Shown: positions 12,485-23,959 of the stretch, piece after piece
How the letters are laid out: each line of letters opens with the position of its first letter
Position numbering within the stretch: position 1 is the stretch's first letter
Assembly: GCA_009760855.2 (NCBI GenBank)
Contig: WPIO01000014.1
Location: forward strand, 2,411,501 to 2,475,500
DNA length: 64,000 bases
Direction of reading: 5' to 3'
DNA from: Cristatella mucedo
Lineage: Eukaryota; Bryozoa; Phylactolaemata; Cristatellidae
The notes under the pieces: model-generated
The model's database searches: none
The model's input: only the letters and a program-made list of their open reading frames with translations
What the model was told of the DNA's origin: nothing
Made by a program: the position numbers and the translations under genes

Positions 12485-13090
12485 CACTTCGCTGTCGCAG
12501 AGACGCTCTTGCTGCTGCGCTTCGCCGCCAAGACGTCACTCTCGCGAGCAGCCTCCGCGGCGACTTGTGGTCGTTTGCTTTACGTCGGCCGACTGATCAC
12601 CCCAACCATGTATCACGTTATCGCCCAGGTACACTGGCACAACATGTTTTAGCGGCATCGAAATCTTTAGCCTTGCTACGGCTTTCTTAAGCGTTAAAAG
12701 CCAAGGCATAAAGTCCGGTCCGCCATTAAACACTTCGTACCTTATTATAGGCGTCCCATCTCGATCGTAGAAGGTCCGGTACTCTTTTCGGCTCGAGTAA
12801 ACCATTCTCTCCTGACAGTGATTGTATGACAGTGTCTTCGGCGGTGGCTGTTCTACTGGGAATCTCACGGAGACACAGCGGGCGAACGTGCACAGTAAAC
12901 GAGACGCTACTTTATTACTCACAACAGGCACATATATGGAATCCAAATCAATCGCAGCAAACGGGACGAAAAATAATCTGCATCAGTGGCCCGACGCTTT
13001 GCTGCTTCCATGGCGTAACGATTGGCCCCAGCTGAGGCATGTCCATTAGTGTCAGGCAAATTACAGTAGAAGCCGCAGGCGAACACCACA
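12485..13090 (-). mobile_element. LTR element remnant: 5' LTR and gag-like start, copy 1
   Basis: On the minus strand an LTR runs from 13090 (TGTGGTG...) to about 12819 and includes 'GAGTAATAAAGT', a poly(A)-type signal. After it comes a gag-like frame with 'FMPWLLTLKKAVARLKI' and 'MPLKHVVPVYLGDN'. The 3' part is deleted. The 4-base flank GTCT (AGAC at 13091-13094) matches the flank of the 3' LTR in copy 2 (38477-38480). This shows that the element sat in the hAT transposon before the segmental duplication. Confidence 0.7.
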
Positions 13091-15184
13091 AGACTCCTCG
13101 AGAGACTTGCATTTACTAAGGATATCCTCAGTGGGTATGTCTGAAATCTTGAAGATATCATACAGAAACCCAAACAATAAGCTGTTGTGTAATCTGATTG
13201 GACTATAGATTACTATATAGGTTATAGATTCTGCTGACATATCTAGAACAGCATCATAAAGGTTAGCCCTATAGCTTGCCTTAGGATCTTGTACAGCCTC
13301 ACCAGGTGCTTTATTTAAACAGCCTTCTCCTATTTAATCGTTGATTTGCTTCAAAAGTGGGTTCAACTTCCAACTCTTTAGCCACGTGAGTTGCATCCGC
13401 CAATATTTTATAGTAGCTCTCTTCACTTCGGAGAGTATCGATGTACTTTTTGGTGTTTTCCAGCCGCTAACTCCAAGTTTCAAGTCAGTTTATGTCAGAA
13501 GTAGAAGTTTGCTGGTGACATTGATCTCAGACTAAACGTTGTACTAGCAAATAGGCGATACTACAAATGGAAATTTTGCAATGCTATTGGTCAGTGTTTA
13601 TGCTTCAGATCTCGTCGTAGCTCCAGCCAACCTTTTCTGACTAGTTCCTTCATATAACTCAATCACAGTATTGTAGACTGTGTTAATTATGTATCTCAGT
13701 GGTTCCAGAGCATCAGTTCTACTTGTACATCTTATTTCATGGTGTGGTTTTACTGTGAGATTACTGGCATCAGTTATGTCACTTTTGAGGACTCCCTATG
13801 CCGAGTAGATGCCGAGAAAAATTGGATATTTACTGCACCAAAGCAAAGAAATTCACATTCTCGAGGTAACTCTTTGCTGCATCAGTTACAACTAGATTCA
13901 GGGAGTGAGTATTGCAAAGTACGTAGACAGTGTGTGGATTTAGGTTCAGCATCCTCTTTGCACTCCATTTTCCTTGCCTTTCATGTTAATGCCATTTTGA
14001 TAACTTTGTCCTCTACTATTTCCAACAGCTAATCCCATATCTTTGAGCTGCTCAAGCATAACTTTAGTAATGAATGCACATGATGTCTCTCGTAAAGGGA
14101 TGAAACCAAGTAAATGCTCTCTGATAATTGCTTCTGCTTCACTTTGGGGAACAAAAACGAATAAGCATGATCATAGCTGTTTGTGGGGCTGACATCTGGG
14201 GTGCAGTAAAGGATTTCTGAATAGGATTTTGCTGTGGCTTGGCTGCTTCTGTAATCTGATGCTCTATTGTGAGAGCTTAAGTTTTAGTTAATTAATTCTT
14301 GGTGTCTTTGCTGAGATAATGTAAGTTTCTTTGTCAGTAACTCTCCGAACGTGTTCCATCATCAGGGAATCAAAAAGAGCAGAGAACTCGTCCACGGAAA
14401 GCTAAATTTGGACTTCAAAGTACCGCTGCTAATGCAATGAGGTGCTCCAAGACCTGATTCCAATATTCTTCTTTTTGCATAATCTTTTGCTGAATGCTCT
14501 CATATAGTGTCTTGCCTTCTGCTGGCCGTGCCTCAACTACCCTCCAAGCTTAATAACTTTCTAGGTTCGTTGAACTGTTCTCATGTGAGGACAAAAATGC
14601 TGACAGATTTTTCAAATCTTTACAGCCACTTTCTTGCATAGACGATATTCTAGCCTTCTTGCTGAATATCTTACAGCAAAAGCAGAATACTTCATCTCTT
14701 GATGTAAAGTACATAAGCCACAGACAGCACATCTACTCGCCATTTGCAAGCTTTCTTTGGTAATGGATCTGAGAAAACTTTTGGTGCGAGAGTCTTCTGA
14801 AAACTCACCGGCATAAACCTGCTGCAGTCCCTTTTGCTCTAGAAGTGCAGTAGTATTTCCAATATTGTCAGTGGGTCGTGTGGAAGGGTCACTATAATGC
14901 AAGTCTGGTTCAACTTGTTACAAGACTTGAATTGTATCGTCCTGATTATAACTTATTCCTGTCTGGTTTTTCCCTTTACTTGGGAAAGTGGTAGTGTGGT
15001 TTCTTTATCTTGGCCGTCAAAATTTTTCCACCTCAATATTTTTTGTCTGTAACTCTTCTGGAAATTCAGTCGATGATTTAAGCGTCTTTGGGTATTTTAG
15101 GAAAGAGCCCTCTTCTTTTTCTTTGGTCTTTTCAACTCTTCTCTTACGGTTTTGAGCCCCTGACGGTTTATTATTATTATCCAT
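13091..15184 (-). pseudogene. hAT-type transposase (ZMYM/TTF-like), copy 1, decayed
   Basis: This is the relic of a cut-and-paste DNA transposase. On the minus strand it opens at an ATG (15184) with 'KPSGAQNRKRRVEKTKEKEE', typical of ZMYM-like hAT proteins. A TTF-like zinc-finger region with 'VFCFCCKIFSKK' follows, then 'CTPDVSPTNSYDHAYSFLF', 'GQSYQNGINMKGKENGVQ' and 'HSLNLVVTDAAKSY'. Near its low-coordinate end is 'FLYD'-type sequence up to 13095, where the LTR element interrupts it. Frameshifts and stops occur throughout. The C-terminal dimerisation part is lost here but survives in copy 2 at 38000-38480. Confidence 0.85.
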
Positions 15185-15689
15185 AACTCGTTGCAACCGA
15201 TAGAAATCCCAAGCCCGAGGCTGCGTTCCGCTGTGGCTTTAGACCCTGGGCTGCGGAAAACACTGTCGCCTCTTAGCTTACGTAGTGAGACGACGCTTTT
15301 ACGTAGACGAAGCCTCGGCTTTCGCACGTCCATGTTGTGTGTAAGGTGTAAGGTCATACGTTCTCATACACATGAGATGGGCAGAGTCAAGTTAGCCACT
15401 ACGGAAATCCGCCAAAAATCCGCTTCAGTCTACCAAAAATCAGTCACAATTTTGTCTGAACTCGGCTTCGCGACGCTTCAACTTAGATTGCATATTACAC
15501 TCGGCTATCTTTCAAGTGTACTGACGACATAAATGATGCCAAAGTAGGTGCGAATTCTCATGACATCCACTACAATCGACTGCAGTGACCCGGGCCACTA
15601 TAGCAATCAACCTCAATCCATTGTAGTCCAACGAAAAGGGACACGAAATCCTCTTTGGAAAGCACCATTTTTTATTGCCAAGCATATCT
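15185..15689. other. hAT upstream/terminal region
   Basis: Non-coding side of the hAT element, duplicated at about 42362-42879. A 12-base inverted repeat around AAGCCCGAGGCT (15210) and AGCCTCGG (15310) could form a hairpin. No terminal inverted repeat was identified with confidence on this side. Confidence 0.4.
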
Positions 15690-15790
15690 AAGACAATAGT
15701 AGTTACTATTACACATTTGATAACACGCCTTCAGAGAATTCAATCTCTTTCTGGGCGCTTTGCATCTGCTGCAAAGGAAACACGCGATGG
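15690..15790 (-). repeat. LINE A 3' end stub
   Basis: Minus-strand copy of the LINE 3' end: 'AAGCGCCCAGAAAGAGATTG' followed by 'CTGAAGGCGTGTTATCAAATG' and an AT tail. The duplicate is at 42880-42975. Confidence 0.7.
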
Positions 15791-16589
15791 GTACAGTGTT
15801 CTTAACATTTTTCCCACCAATGGGTTTAGGCTTTCTCGTGCAATTTACTGCAATCTACATGCTACGTATGGCCCGCGCCGATGCAGTGAACCACCACGAA
15901 ATTCCCAAAAGACCGGATGCTACATATACTTCCATTTTGAATACATATAACATCGCATCATGTTTAAAGGGAATCCAAAAAATATTAAGCCCGTTTCCCT
16001 CTTGTATCAGTTATTCGGCAATGCGCTGCAATCGGCTGACTGCAATGGCAATGGCCAATGCAGCTATCAGCTGCACTACTTAAAAGACGACATAAACTCC
16101 GTAGAGGTCCTCAGCAAGCACGTATTCTTCGGACGCTTGCCGCCAGCGCACCGGTACGTAATCGCTCCGCTCCCACGTCCACGAAGCTCCAGCTGTATCG
16201 CCCCACCCCCAGCTTCCCAGAAACACTCCTGAACCCGCACCGAATCAAAGCCGAGCCAATGCGCCGCAGCTGGGCACCAGCCTGTACCCAAGATACACTA
16301 TCCGTCCCAATCCGTCAGTCTGGATTGCTTGCTAACAGTATTTACCGCTTGAAATTCGCCTCATGCACCGCCCTGCAATCGGCTCCACTGGCCAGGGCCA
16401 ATATCAAAATCCAAACCAGTCAACCGAAAAACTACCAGAAATCACCGGCGATAAACTCCAATTTCGTATACATACTGCACTGCATATTAGTTCCGGGTAG
16501 GCACGCAACGCTCTACATAGAGTGCAGCTACAAAACTTCACAACATTGCACACGCGAGTTGTCATAACACTGATGGCAAGGAAACGAGC
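15791..16589. other. Duplicated region without recognised gene
   Basis: Collinear with 42976-43769. The open frames (for example 16058-16567 plus and 43244-43753 plus, 169 codons in both copies) have no recognisable domain. In-frame conservation between copies is expected from recent duplication alone. Confidence 0.35.
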
Positions 16590-16812
16590 CGATTTCACGA
16601 TCCAGTACTATCCTAAGTCCTTCAAAGTGGCCATCGTTCGACCTGTTCTTAAAAAGCCTAGATAGGATTCAGAGGTCCTACGAAACAATTGCCGATTTTC
16701 CGCTCTTTTCTGTCGACGATTCTCGGATAGACTGTCTGTCAGCAGCTTGTAGAACGCCGTGAAAAGAATGGATTGTCAGCATCTTGTTATTGGTGGGAGT
16801 CAAGCGACACGG
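16590..16812 (+). repeat. LINE B 5' fragment at the duplication edge
   Basis: The plus strand encodes 'KVAIVRPVLKKP', the segment that precedes the reverse transcriptase in CR1/L2 LINEs. It matches 43770-44002, where the element continues into its RT. Here it stops abruptly at 16812 and is replaced by a minus-strand LINE, so this marks the right edge of copy 1. Confidence 0.7.
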
Positions 16813-17226
16813 AGCAGTGACACCTAGCTCGGAGCCCTGAGGTACTTCAGATAATCTTTGTCCATTCACGGCAATACTCTGGAGTCTCCCGCTGAGACTG
16901 GATCTGAACCATTGCAGAGCAGTGCCAGTGATGCCCAGGCGAGATGAGAGGCGCTCTAGAAGAACTTTGTGATCAATAGCATCAAAAGCTGCCAAAAGAT
17001 CGAGCAAGACAAGCAGAGACACTCTACCCATATCTGCATTCCTAAGTAGGTCGTTGTACACCCTAAGAAACGAGACTCTGTGGAGTGATTAGCTCTAAAG
17101 CCAGACTGGAGTGTCCTAGAAGGTTTGATGTTTCGATACATGAGTTCAGCTGATCCGCCACGACCCCCGTTCCAGTGTCTTTTAAAGGAATGGTAGAAGG
17201 GAGACTGGACGGTAGTTGCTCAAGTT
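16813..17226 (-). repeat. LINE A reverse transcriptase core fragment
   Basis: The minus strand encodes 'RANHSTES', 'LLVLLDLLAAFDAIDHKVL' and '[18 protein letters not shown]', part of a CR1/L2-type RT. It is this portion that is missing from the adjacent fragment at 17228-18695. Frameshifts are present. Confidence 0.85.
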
Positions 17227-17227
17227 C

Positions 17228-18695
17228 TATGATAATAATGATGATAATAATGAACTTGATAAGCGCCCTCAGAGAACTTAATCTCTCTCTAGGCGCTTTA
17301 CATTTGCTGCAAAGGGAAATGCAATTGAATGGTGAATAATATCATGCTTGATAAACAAACAAAATGAAATAACACGGTTAGGGGGGACATGCACAGGGTC
17401 AGCATGCAAATGTGGTTAGTGGCAGCATGCACAGTGTCAGCACGCATAAGCACATGAAGGACGAATTACAGGGACCCACTAAACGCTGTCCTAAATAGGT
17501 GTGTTTTTAAGTTCTTTTAAAATGTGGTCAGGTCAGGGGATGTTCTGAAGCAAGTAAGGAGGAAGTTCCAGGCTTTGGGAGCATTCGAACTAACTGCACG
17601 GTCTTCAAAGGATTTGAGGTTTGTACGAGGTATTTGTAGACTGTTGGATTCCGAAAAGCGGGTGGTACGTTGCTTGGCCTGATAGGGGAGTATATCTAAG
17701 AGATCGGCTGGAGCCAAAGAATAAAGTGACCTAAAAGTGAGCGACAAATCCTTGGAGTCAATCCGTTGCTTGACTGGCAGCCAGTGCAGGTCGGCGTGAA
17801 GTGGAGTAATGTGGCCACGGCTAGCTCACGACAGACAAGCCTAGCTGCAGAGTTTTGCACCAGCTGCAATCGCCTGATCGCACATGCTGGTAGGCAGGTA
17901 AGCAGTGAATTGCAGAAGTCGAGACGGGATGTCACTAATGCATGGACCAACTCTAACGTGGTATCCTTATCTAAACAAAGCCCGAGTTTTAGCAATGTCA
18001 TGAAGCTGAAAATAGGCAGATTTGACTGTGGAGCTGATGTGGTCGTCTAACAAGAGGTCGCTTTGGAATATGACACCTAGATTTCGAGCTGATTCCACAG
18101 GAGCTATGCTGGCAGAGCCATTTTTGAGCGTCAGCCTTTCCAATTTCTGAATTACTCTGGGTTTGCCCAAAACTAGTAAGTTAGTTTTATCATCGTTTAG
18201 TTTCAGAAAATTTGCTGCCATCCATATGCAGCTGTCATTAATACATGCAGCAGGTGAATTGAAAGATTTCGAGGTGTTCGAAGGTTGGGAGGGATCACAG
18301 CAAAGGTACAACTGAGTGTCATCCGCATAGAAGTGAAAGCCTAGATTGTGCTTGGCAACCACATCATCAAGAGGGAGAGTATAAACCATGAAAAGAACTG
18401 GTTCTCTTGGTCTAGTGTCGCTTTCTTGAGAAGTGGCCTGACTACAGCTTTTTTGAAAGGTGCTGGGACATGACCAGAGGCTAATGACATAATAATGATG
18501 TTAGTTATGCATGGCAGCAGTAGATTAAGGCAACGTAGGAGCAGGACAGTGGGAATAGGGTCTAGAGGACTTGTTGTCTTCTTTGATTGGGAAACAAACT
18601 TCAGGACTTGATCACTAGTGACCTGCTTAAATGTAGACATCGAGGTGCAGCCAGGAATCGGGTAACAGCATTCTAGTGGGGATGTTGTCATTGCA
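17228..18695 (-). repeat. LINE A fragment with internal RT deletion
   Basis: From the high-coordinate side, the minus strand encodes 'LDPIPTVLLLRCLN', then '[17 protein letters not shown]'. It jumps directly to '[19 protein letters not shown]' and '[17 protein letters not shown]', and continues to the C-terminal region and the 3' tail at 17228. The central RT part is deleted at about 18408. Confidence 0.88.
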
Positions 18696-19108
18696 GGGAT
18701 GGGCTCCCAATGTTTGCTCGGTTTACATGTGTTAGGGCTAAGAGATTGTCTTTACTAATAATTTGAAATATTCGTACCACGATTGAACCGTGAAGATGCG
18801 TCTGTTGGGTACGTTGCAGCACGAAATGACAGAATTCCCACGAAGATATAAACATATATGCCATTAAGATGTTTATGCATTTGCTTGAGAATGAGAGGAT
18901 TATATTATATTAGGAGTTGGACTTGATTAGCAAGCATGGGAGATTTAATAACAAAGTTAAATCTGGATTTGATATTAAGTATTACATTAGGAGATCACTA
19001 CAAAAAGTAGTGGGAAAATAAGGTCCTGGTACATTTGCAAGGATTTTCTAATGGTTAGAGAAGAGCTTGATAAATCTAAATTTGTGATAGCAAATCATAT
19101 ATTTATAG
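18696..19108. other. Start of AT-rich island
   Basis: The composition turns AT-rich at about 18720. No clear frame is seen until 19109. It probably belongs to the same virus-like relic as the sequence that follows. Confidence 0.4.
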
Positions 19109-19984
19109 ATGAATCGCAAAGTAGATCTTAGTGTTTACGTTCAAAAATGTAATGGATATTTGATGTTCGATCTTTCTGCAAATCGGAACAGAGTAACGAA
19201 TCTTGCTTATCCAGTTAATCTAAGTGATGCTGTTATGAAATCTAATGCTGATGCCAATGGTTTAGTTACTGGAAGCGAATCTATTGATGTCAAAGGCATG
19301 GCTGTTATCAATGCCGGGCCTGGAGTAAATCTGACAGATGCTGTTAATGTTTCCCAAACTAGTAATTATGTTAGTAAATCGGGAGATATGATGACAGGAG
19401 ACCTAAATAGGAACAGCTTTGCTATTACTTCGGTTTATTTGAAATCAAGAACTACTACACCGTACTGTTCTGCCTGATGATTTTTTCGTCACTTATGGCG
19501 GAATGAAAAGAGATGTTGTATGGTAGCCCTGCAACAACAACGCTAGATATGAGAAATAATTTAATAATTTATGTTGCTGAGCCTGTTAATCCTAGTGATG
19601 TTGCGACGAAAAGCTATGTTGAAAAAGCAATAAAAAATAACAGAAGTTATACAAGTTTCGTTAAATCCAAGGTCTATGAATTCGAATATAAAGAATTCAG
19701 TTAATTATTCATGGACTAATAGAAGTGCTCCACCACGAATAATTCTTAGCGTGATAGTTGTTGGGAATTCTAATTGTGTTTATCTGCGGCCCAGTTCCAA
19801 TACTAGAGCTGTTTTAGGAGAAATAGGGGCCATAAATACCGTAAGCACTGGAGCAGTTTTTAAATATTACACATTTTTCATCAACATACCTACTGACTAT
19901 TACTTTGTTAATCATATAAGTAAATTAAGAGTCAGTCTCCTGGTCAGCTATGTATTCACGTTAATAATAGAGATGAGACAGTAA
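19109..19984 (+). pseudogene. Fibre-like repeat protein of virus-like origin, frameshifted
   Basis: Three successive frames (19109-19477, 19513-19704 and 19676-19984) look like one broken protein. The first two carry repeated motifs of the type 'MTGDLN', 'NLTDAVN' and 'NPSDVATKSYVEKA'. This is the G-L-x-M ... NKI-NL ... DA-K-YV pattern known from phage tail-fibre-like proteins and from virus-like elements in invertebrate genomes. Its role would be a structural or attachment protein. It is interrupted by a stop and frameshifts. The AT-rich composition contrasts with the flanks and suggests foreign origin. Confidence 0.55.
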
Positions 19985-20479
19985 TACTACTAGTTCCTTT
20001 AGCTTTATTCCTTTGTGCTTGCCTTTGATTAGTGGAAATAGTTTTGCAATCATTGTTGTTAGTTGTTTCACGCTCGGAACACTGGTGATGGAGATGGATT
20101 TCCGAGCACTTTTTTAATAATGCTTCTTGGCAAGGGAATACATTTTTGTTGGTTTTAATTTGGTAAACCGATTCCAGCATTGTGACAATCCGAGCAAACA
20201 CTATGTTTTTCTGTTTCGCAGGATGCCGGAGTCAAATTCTGTTTTCCTTGAATATAGGTCGAATATATCAAATCGTAATTCATCTTTTAGCTTTGTTCTT
20301 CACTTTATCTATTTACACTTCGGATGATCGGTTTTCAGGTACTCTTTTTCTAATAAAGTCTGGGGAAAAACTTTGCAAACTATTTCCATTTTCTATAGAA
20401 CGCCATTCTCAACTTTTAAAGAGAGAAAAAAGAAGGTAAGTGTGAACCGGATTCAGATATAAGCCATGTATTCAAACTT

Positions 20480-21080
20480 AGGCGAAAAGTAATTCCTCGT
20501 GATTTCTTTGGCACAAAAGTGCCTAATGAAAGTCATGAAGTACTATTCTGTATATGCAAACTGATTCGGGATCTAAATACGCGTTAAAAGTGATTGATGT
20601 TGTTAGTAAATATGAAGACTCAGAAGCACTTAAAACAAAATCATCGAAAGAAGTTAAACAAGCGATAGTTGATATTTACTCAAAAGGGTCCTTTAGAATG
20701 GAAAAAGAAGATGACAGTAGATATTGGATCAGAATTCATAAGAGATTTCAAGAAAGAAATGAATAAACATGGAACGCGCGAGATAGAAGCGACTAGCAAG
20801 AAAATTGGTACGTTACTTGAGAGAATGAATCGAATGATAGCAAAATGAGCTTTCATTGCTCAGTATGAAAAAAAATTAGAAAGTCGGAGTAATTGAGATC
20901 ATACTAGAAACAAGGAGTGGAATCAGAATTTATCTAAGATTTTAGATTAGCTGAATAATAAATATTACAAGAACAACAGGAGATGAACCAGCAAAAGCTA
21001 TAAAAAAAAAGCAGCAGTCAAACAAAACACACCGGAGTACCATAATAAAGTAGGAAAACAAGAAGAGTCATTAGAACTAG
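20480..21080 (+). pseudogene. Maverick/Polinton-type integrase relic
   Basis: The frame at 20554-20766 carries 'VIDVVSKYEDSEALKTKSS' and a following 'IVDIYSKG', which fits the rve-type integrase of Maverick/Polinton elements. The reading frame then shifts: 'GSEFIRDFKKEMNKHG' starts at 20726 and continues to a stop at 20846. Further downstream come 'WNQNLSKILD' and 'LNNKYYKN', matching the integrase C-terminal part in another frame. In the family this enzyme inserts the element into DNA. Here it is inactivated by at least two frame changes. It is in the same AT-rich island and orientation as the fibre-like frames. Confidence 0.7.
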
Positions 21081-21334
21081 GAACAACCACTGGCCTTGAG
21101 CTAAGAGAAAGGGTGGGCCAATCGGGTTTGACACCGCCCGAGACCACACTTACGGACCTCAATTATTATTATTATTGTTATTACTCCAAGGTCATCGTGA
21201 GCGATTGCCTCTTGCACTGTACTATTGAACTTGAATGTGTACAAGTTAGTGTGTGTAGCGAGCGTTTCGTTAAGTGGAACGATTTGAGATGAATGACTGC
21301 TAGGCGAGAGACCACTACTCACCGTAAACAAATC

Positions 21335-21507
21335 TTAGCCGATTTAGCAGCCTCATTTGTATAGCAGCCGAAGAGCCTTATCGGCTATCACCTCCGCTTG
21401 CAATTGGCAATAATGAATCATCCAACTGCAGGATTCGAACTCACGATTCCTTTCATGAAGAGCGAGCACCTAAACTCTGAACTATCATGGTCCTACCGTA
21501 GGTGGGC
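21335..21507 (-). repeat. SINE-2, copy 2 of the 2278 element
   Basis: Collinear duplicate of 2278-2450 with a few substitutions. Confidence 0.75.
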
Positions 21508-21586
21508 GTGCTGACACGGAGCAGTTAACTGCTGGATAGAAAAACACTTGCATTCGAACGAAAAGTGACTGTGAAGGCACATCAAG

Positions 21587-23155
21587 ACGTACTGTTTCGC
21601 AGTTAGTATTACTGATAATGTATTTTTATAGAGCTCTCAGAGAACTTAATCTCTTTCTAGGCACTTTACATATGAGATAAGCTAATTAGCCTCCGAGTGC
21701 CGATCGCTGAGAGGAAGTAGAAAGGCACAGTGTAGGCTTTAGTCAATTGCATTTCCACAACTGGAAAGAACCCGGCAGCCTGTCGTGCAAGTAAACTGCG
21801 GTTGACCGGGGTGTGGGAGGTGATCTTTTGCCAAAACTATTTAAGAATGGCAATGCTTCAGCAGCAGGTACAGGAGAAGTGTCAGCGAGAGACAGACAGA
21901 CAGACAAACAGAGAGCGAGAGAGAGAGAGAGATTCAGCCAGCCAGCCGAGAAGGTTTGAGCCATGGCCAAGCTGGGAGCCGCACGAGGCTATCGGCTATC
22001 GATCCGAAGTCAATAGTTCGGCTGCTAGGCTCGATATCCGGAGATTCGTTCGCATAAACACAGGCCGTTGAGTTCAATGTGTTTCTACGTTTCCTGTTTA
22101 GCGAATAGAAACAGTATCTTTTTCCGCATAGGGAGTCAATGTATGAGTTTTCCTACTCCCAACCAAGGCGTGGAACGAGGAACTTTCTTGGGTAGGAAGA
22201 GGCCGTCGCTTTAGCTTAGCGGCGTCGGAGGCCTGTAAGGGGTTTATTGGGAGCCTCTGGCTGAGCTTGACCCGGCTCGTCACGATCCTCGAGGTGGTGA
22301 TGCTCGAGGCCTCGGTCGTGGCAGGTGACTGAACAGGTGCAGGTGCCTCAAGTAAAGAGCCTGTACTTCTCCGGTCACAGCACCCTGTGCATAGGCGAGA
22401 CTCGTCGGTCGGCTGGTCGCAGCGGTGAGCGTTGGTGAGGAGTGTGAGGATAAGGCCAATGTGAGTTCGTGAAATAAGTGAGTGAAGACTAGAAGAGCTG
22501 AAAAATTGCCTGCTTGCGAATGTAGTTCACCGAAATCCCCTTGAATTCGTGCTTGGTACATTGATCCAGCTCCAGCCGACGAACTTTCGAACCCCATGTA
22601 ACAACGGTAAGCAGGATGGTGCCAGCAATGCTGCAGGCGAGTCGACCTGCTCATTTCGCAGCCACTGCTCCAAACCGGCACTCGGCAGTGGGTGCTAGGC
22701 TGCTTGGCAAGTGGGAATACACCTTTCCAAGCGTTTGGCAAGCGTTTCCTAAGCGTTTGGCGTAACAGGTGTAGGCAGCTATGACCGATGATGTCGAATG
22801 GACAGCTCAAGTCTATGCAGCCAGTGGACCAGTGGTCATGACAAGCGTGACAGCAGTAGAAGGGGGAAACGTGACAACAAGTGATAGAAGAGCTGACATT
22901 TTCGTAATGCTGAGCTACTATGACGTGGGAACTCGCAAAGAGAATATTCACAGGTTTCTGGGAGGTACTTGATAATCTCGAAACCTAGGGCTGATCTACC
23001 GGCATTCGGATCTTGCATGCTGGTGTCACCGGCCAAGAAAACCCTTATCCCAATGAGTAATATCCTACCTACCACCAACAAAAGACGTTGGGCCACCAGG
23101 CACGAGAATGTCGTTTGACACCTCGCCTGGCATAAAACTCACGGGCTGACGTGAT
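21587..23155. mobile_element. Composite insertion in copy 2 (LINE tail plus LTR-like sequence)
   Basis: Copy 1 lacks this stretch at about 2531-2540. It holds a minus-strand LINE 3' stub (21612-21672), a short CAGA/GA repeat (21893-21932) and a segment at 22430-22767. That segment resembles the end of the LTR element at 35127-36500, sharing 'GAGGAGTGTG', 'AACGGTAAGCAGG' and a 'GGCGTAACA' end. A 223-codon minus-strand frame (22280-22951) has no recognisable domain. Confidence 0.6.
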
Positions 23156-23465
23156 AAGATGCTCTTTACCTCAGCAAATCATCTTAGAACCAGACATTTT
23201 TAGCTAAATACTATTTATTGTGAGCAAGTGACATGGAGCTCCACCAGTGGGGGAAATGAGGGCAGCAGAGGGCAGAGGGACGAGCGTCCTGGATCCCTGT
23301 CAGGGGAGGTAACTTTGGTGTCCTAATGCCTTTATAAAACACATAAAATCCAATCCCAATGTCAGCACAAATCCCAGGAGCTGCTCTGAAATGCAAAGGA
23401 TGGCAAGAGCAACCAGCTGCATTGGGAGCGTGTTAAAGATGATCTGGACTAGGCTCCGGTATATA

Positions 23466-23748
23466 TGTAACAATAAGAATAATAATACGTGCTTAGACAC
23501 CCGCGGAGACCTAAATCTCTGTCTAGGCACTTTGTTGCAAAACACATTTGTTGCAAAGGAAGCATGATCGAATGGCTAGTGGTAGTATGCTCAATGTCAA
23601 CAAGCATAACACAGAGGTGACATGTAAAGGGTCACTATGTAAATATAGTTAGTGGCAGCATGCAATGAGTCAGCACGCATAAGCAAACAAAGGAGGAATC
23701 GCACGGACCCACTAAATGCTGTGATAAATAGATGTGTTTGTAGCTTCG
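23466..23748 (-). repeat. LINE A 3' untranslated fragment, duplicate of 2848-3130
   Basis: Same fragment and orientation as in copy 1, directly downstream of the copy 2 LPCAT gene. Confidence 0.65.
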
Positions 23749-23837
23749 TTAATTGCTCACAGCAACAGACTCGCTACCCGAACACAGCAGCTGCCACGAA
23801 ATGTAACTACTTCCACAATTACATCGGTTCAAATGTC

Positions 23838-23843
23838 TTTATT
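23838..23843 (-). promoter_or_regulatory. Poly(A) signal AATAAA of LPCAT copy 2
   Basis: TTTATT on the plus strand, in the position equivalent to 3219-3224 and about 117 bases past the stop codon. Confidence 0.6.
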
Positions 23844-23959
23844 AAGCATACTTCAACGATGGTACCAGTTCTACGCAATCAGACTAGCAGTTTCTCTGAC
23901 ACGTGCAAGAGACATTTAAAGGCATGTCAGCACGTTTGGCCAGGTCAAGTCGGCTAATT

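Noticed and set aside
16058-16567. 169-codon plus ORF conserved at 43244-43753
   Set aside because: Conservation is explained by the recent duplication. No domain, start context or splice support.
19956-20201. Minus ORF with Cys/His residues suggesting a zinc finger
   Set aside because: Spacing does not fit a C2H2 finger convincingly and the AT-rich relic around it reads on the plus strand.
22280-22951. 223-codon minus ORF, one of the longest non-repetitive frames
   Set aside because: It lies in the composite LTR-like insertion, has no recognisable domain and no splice or poly(A) context.
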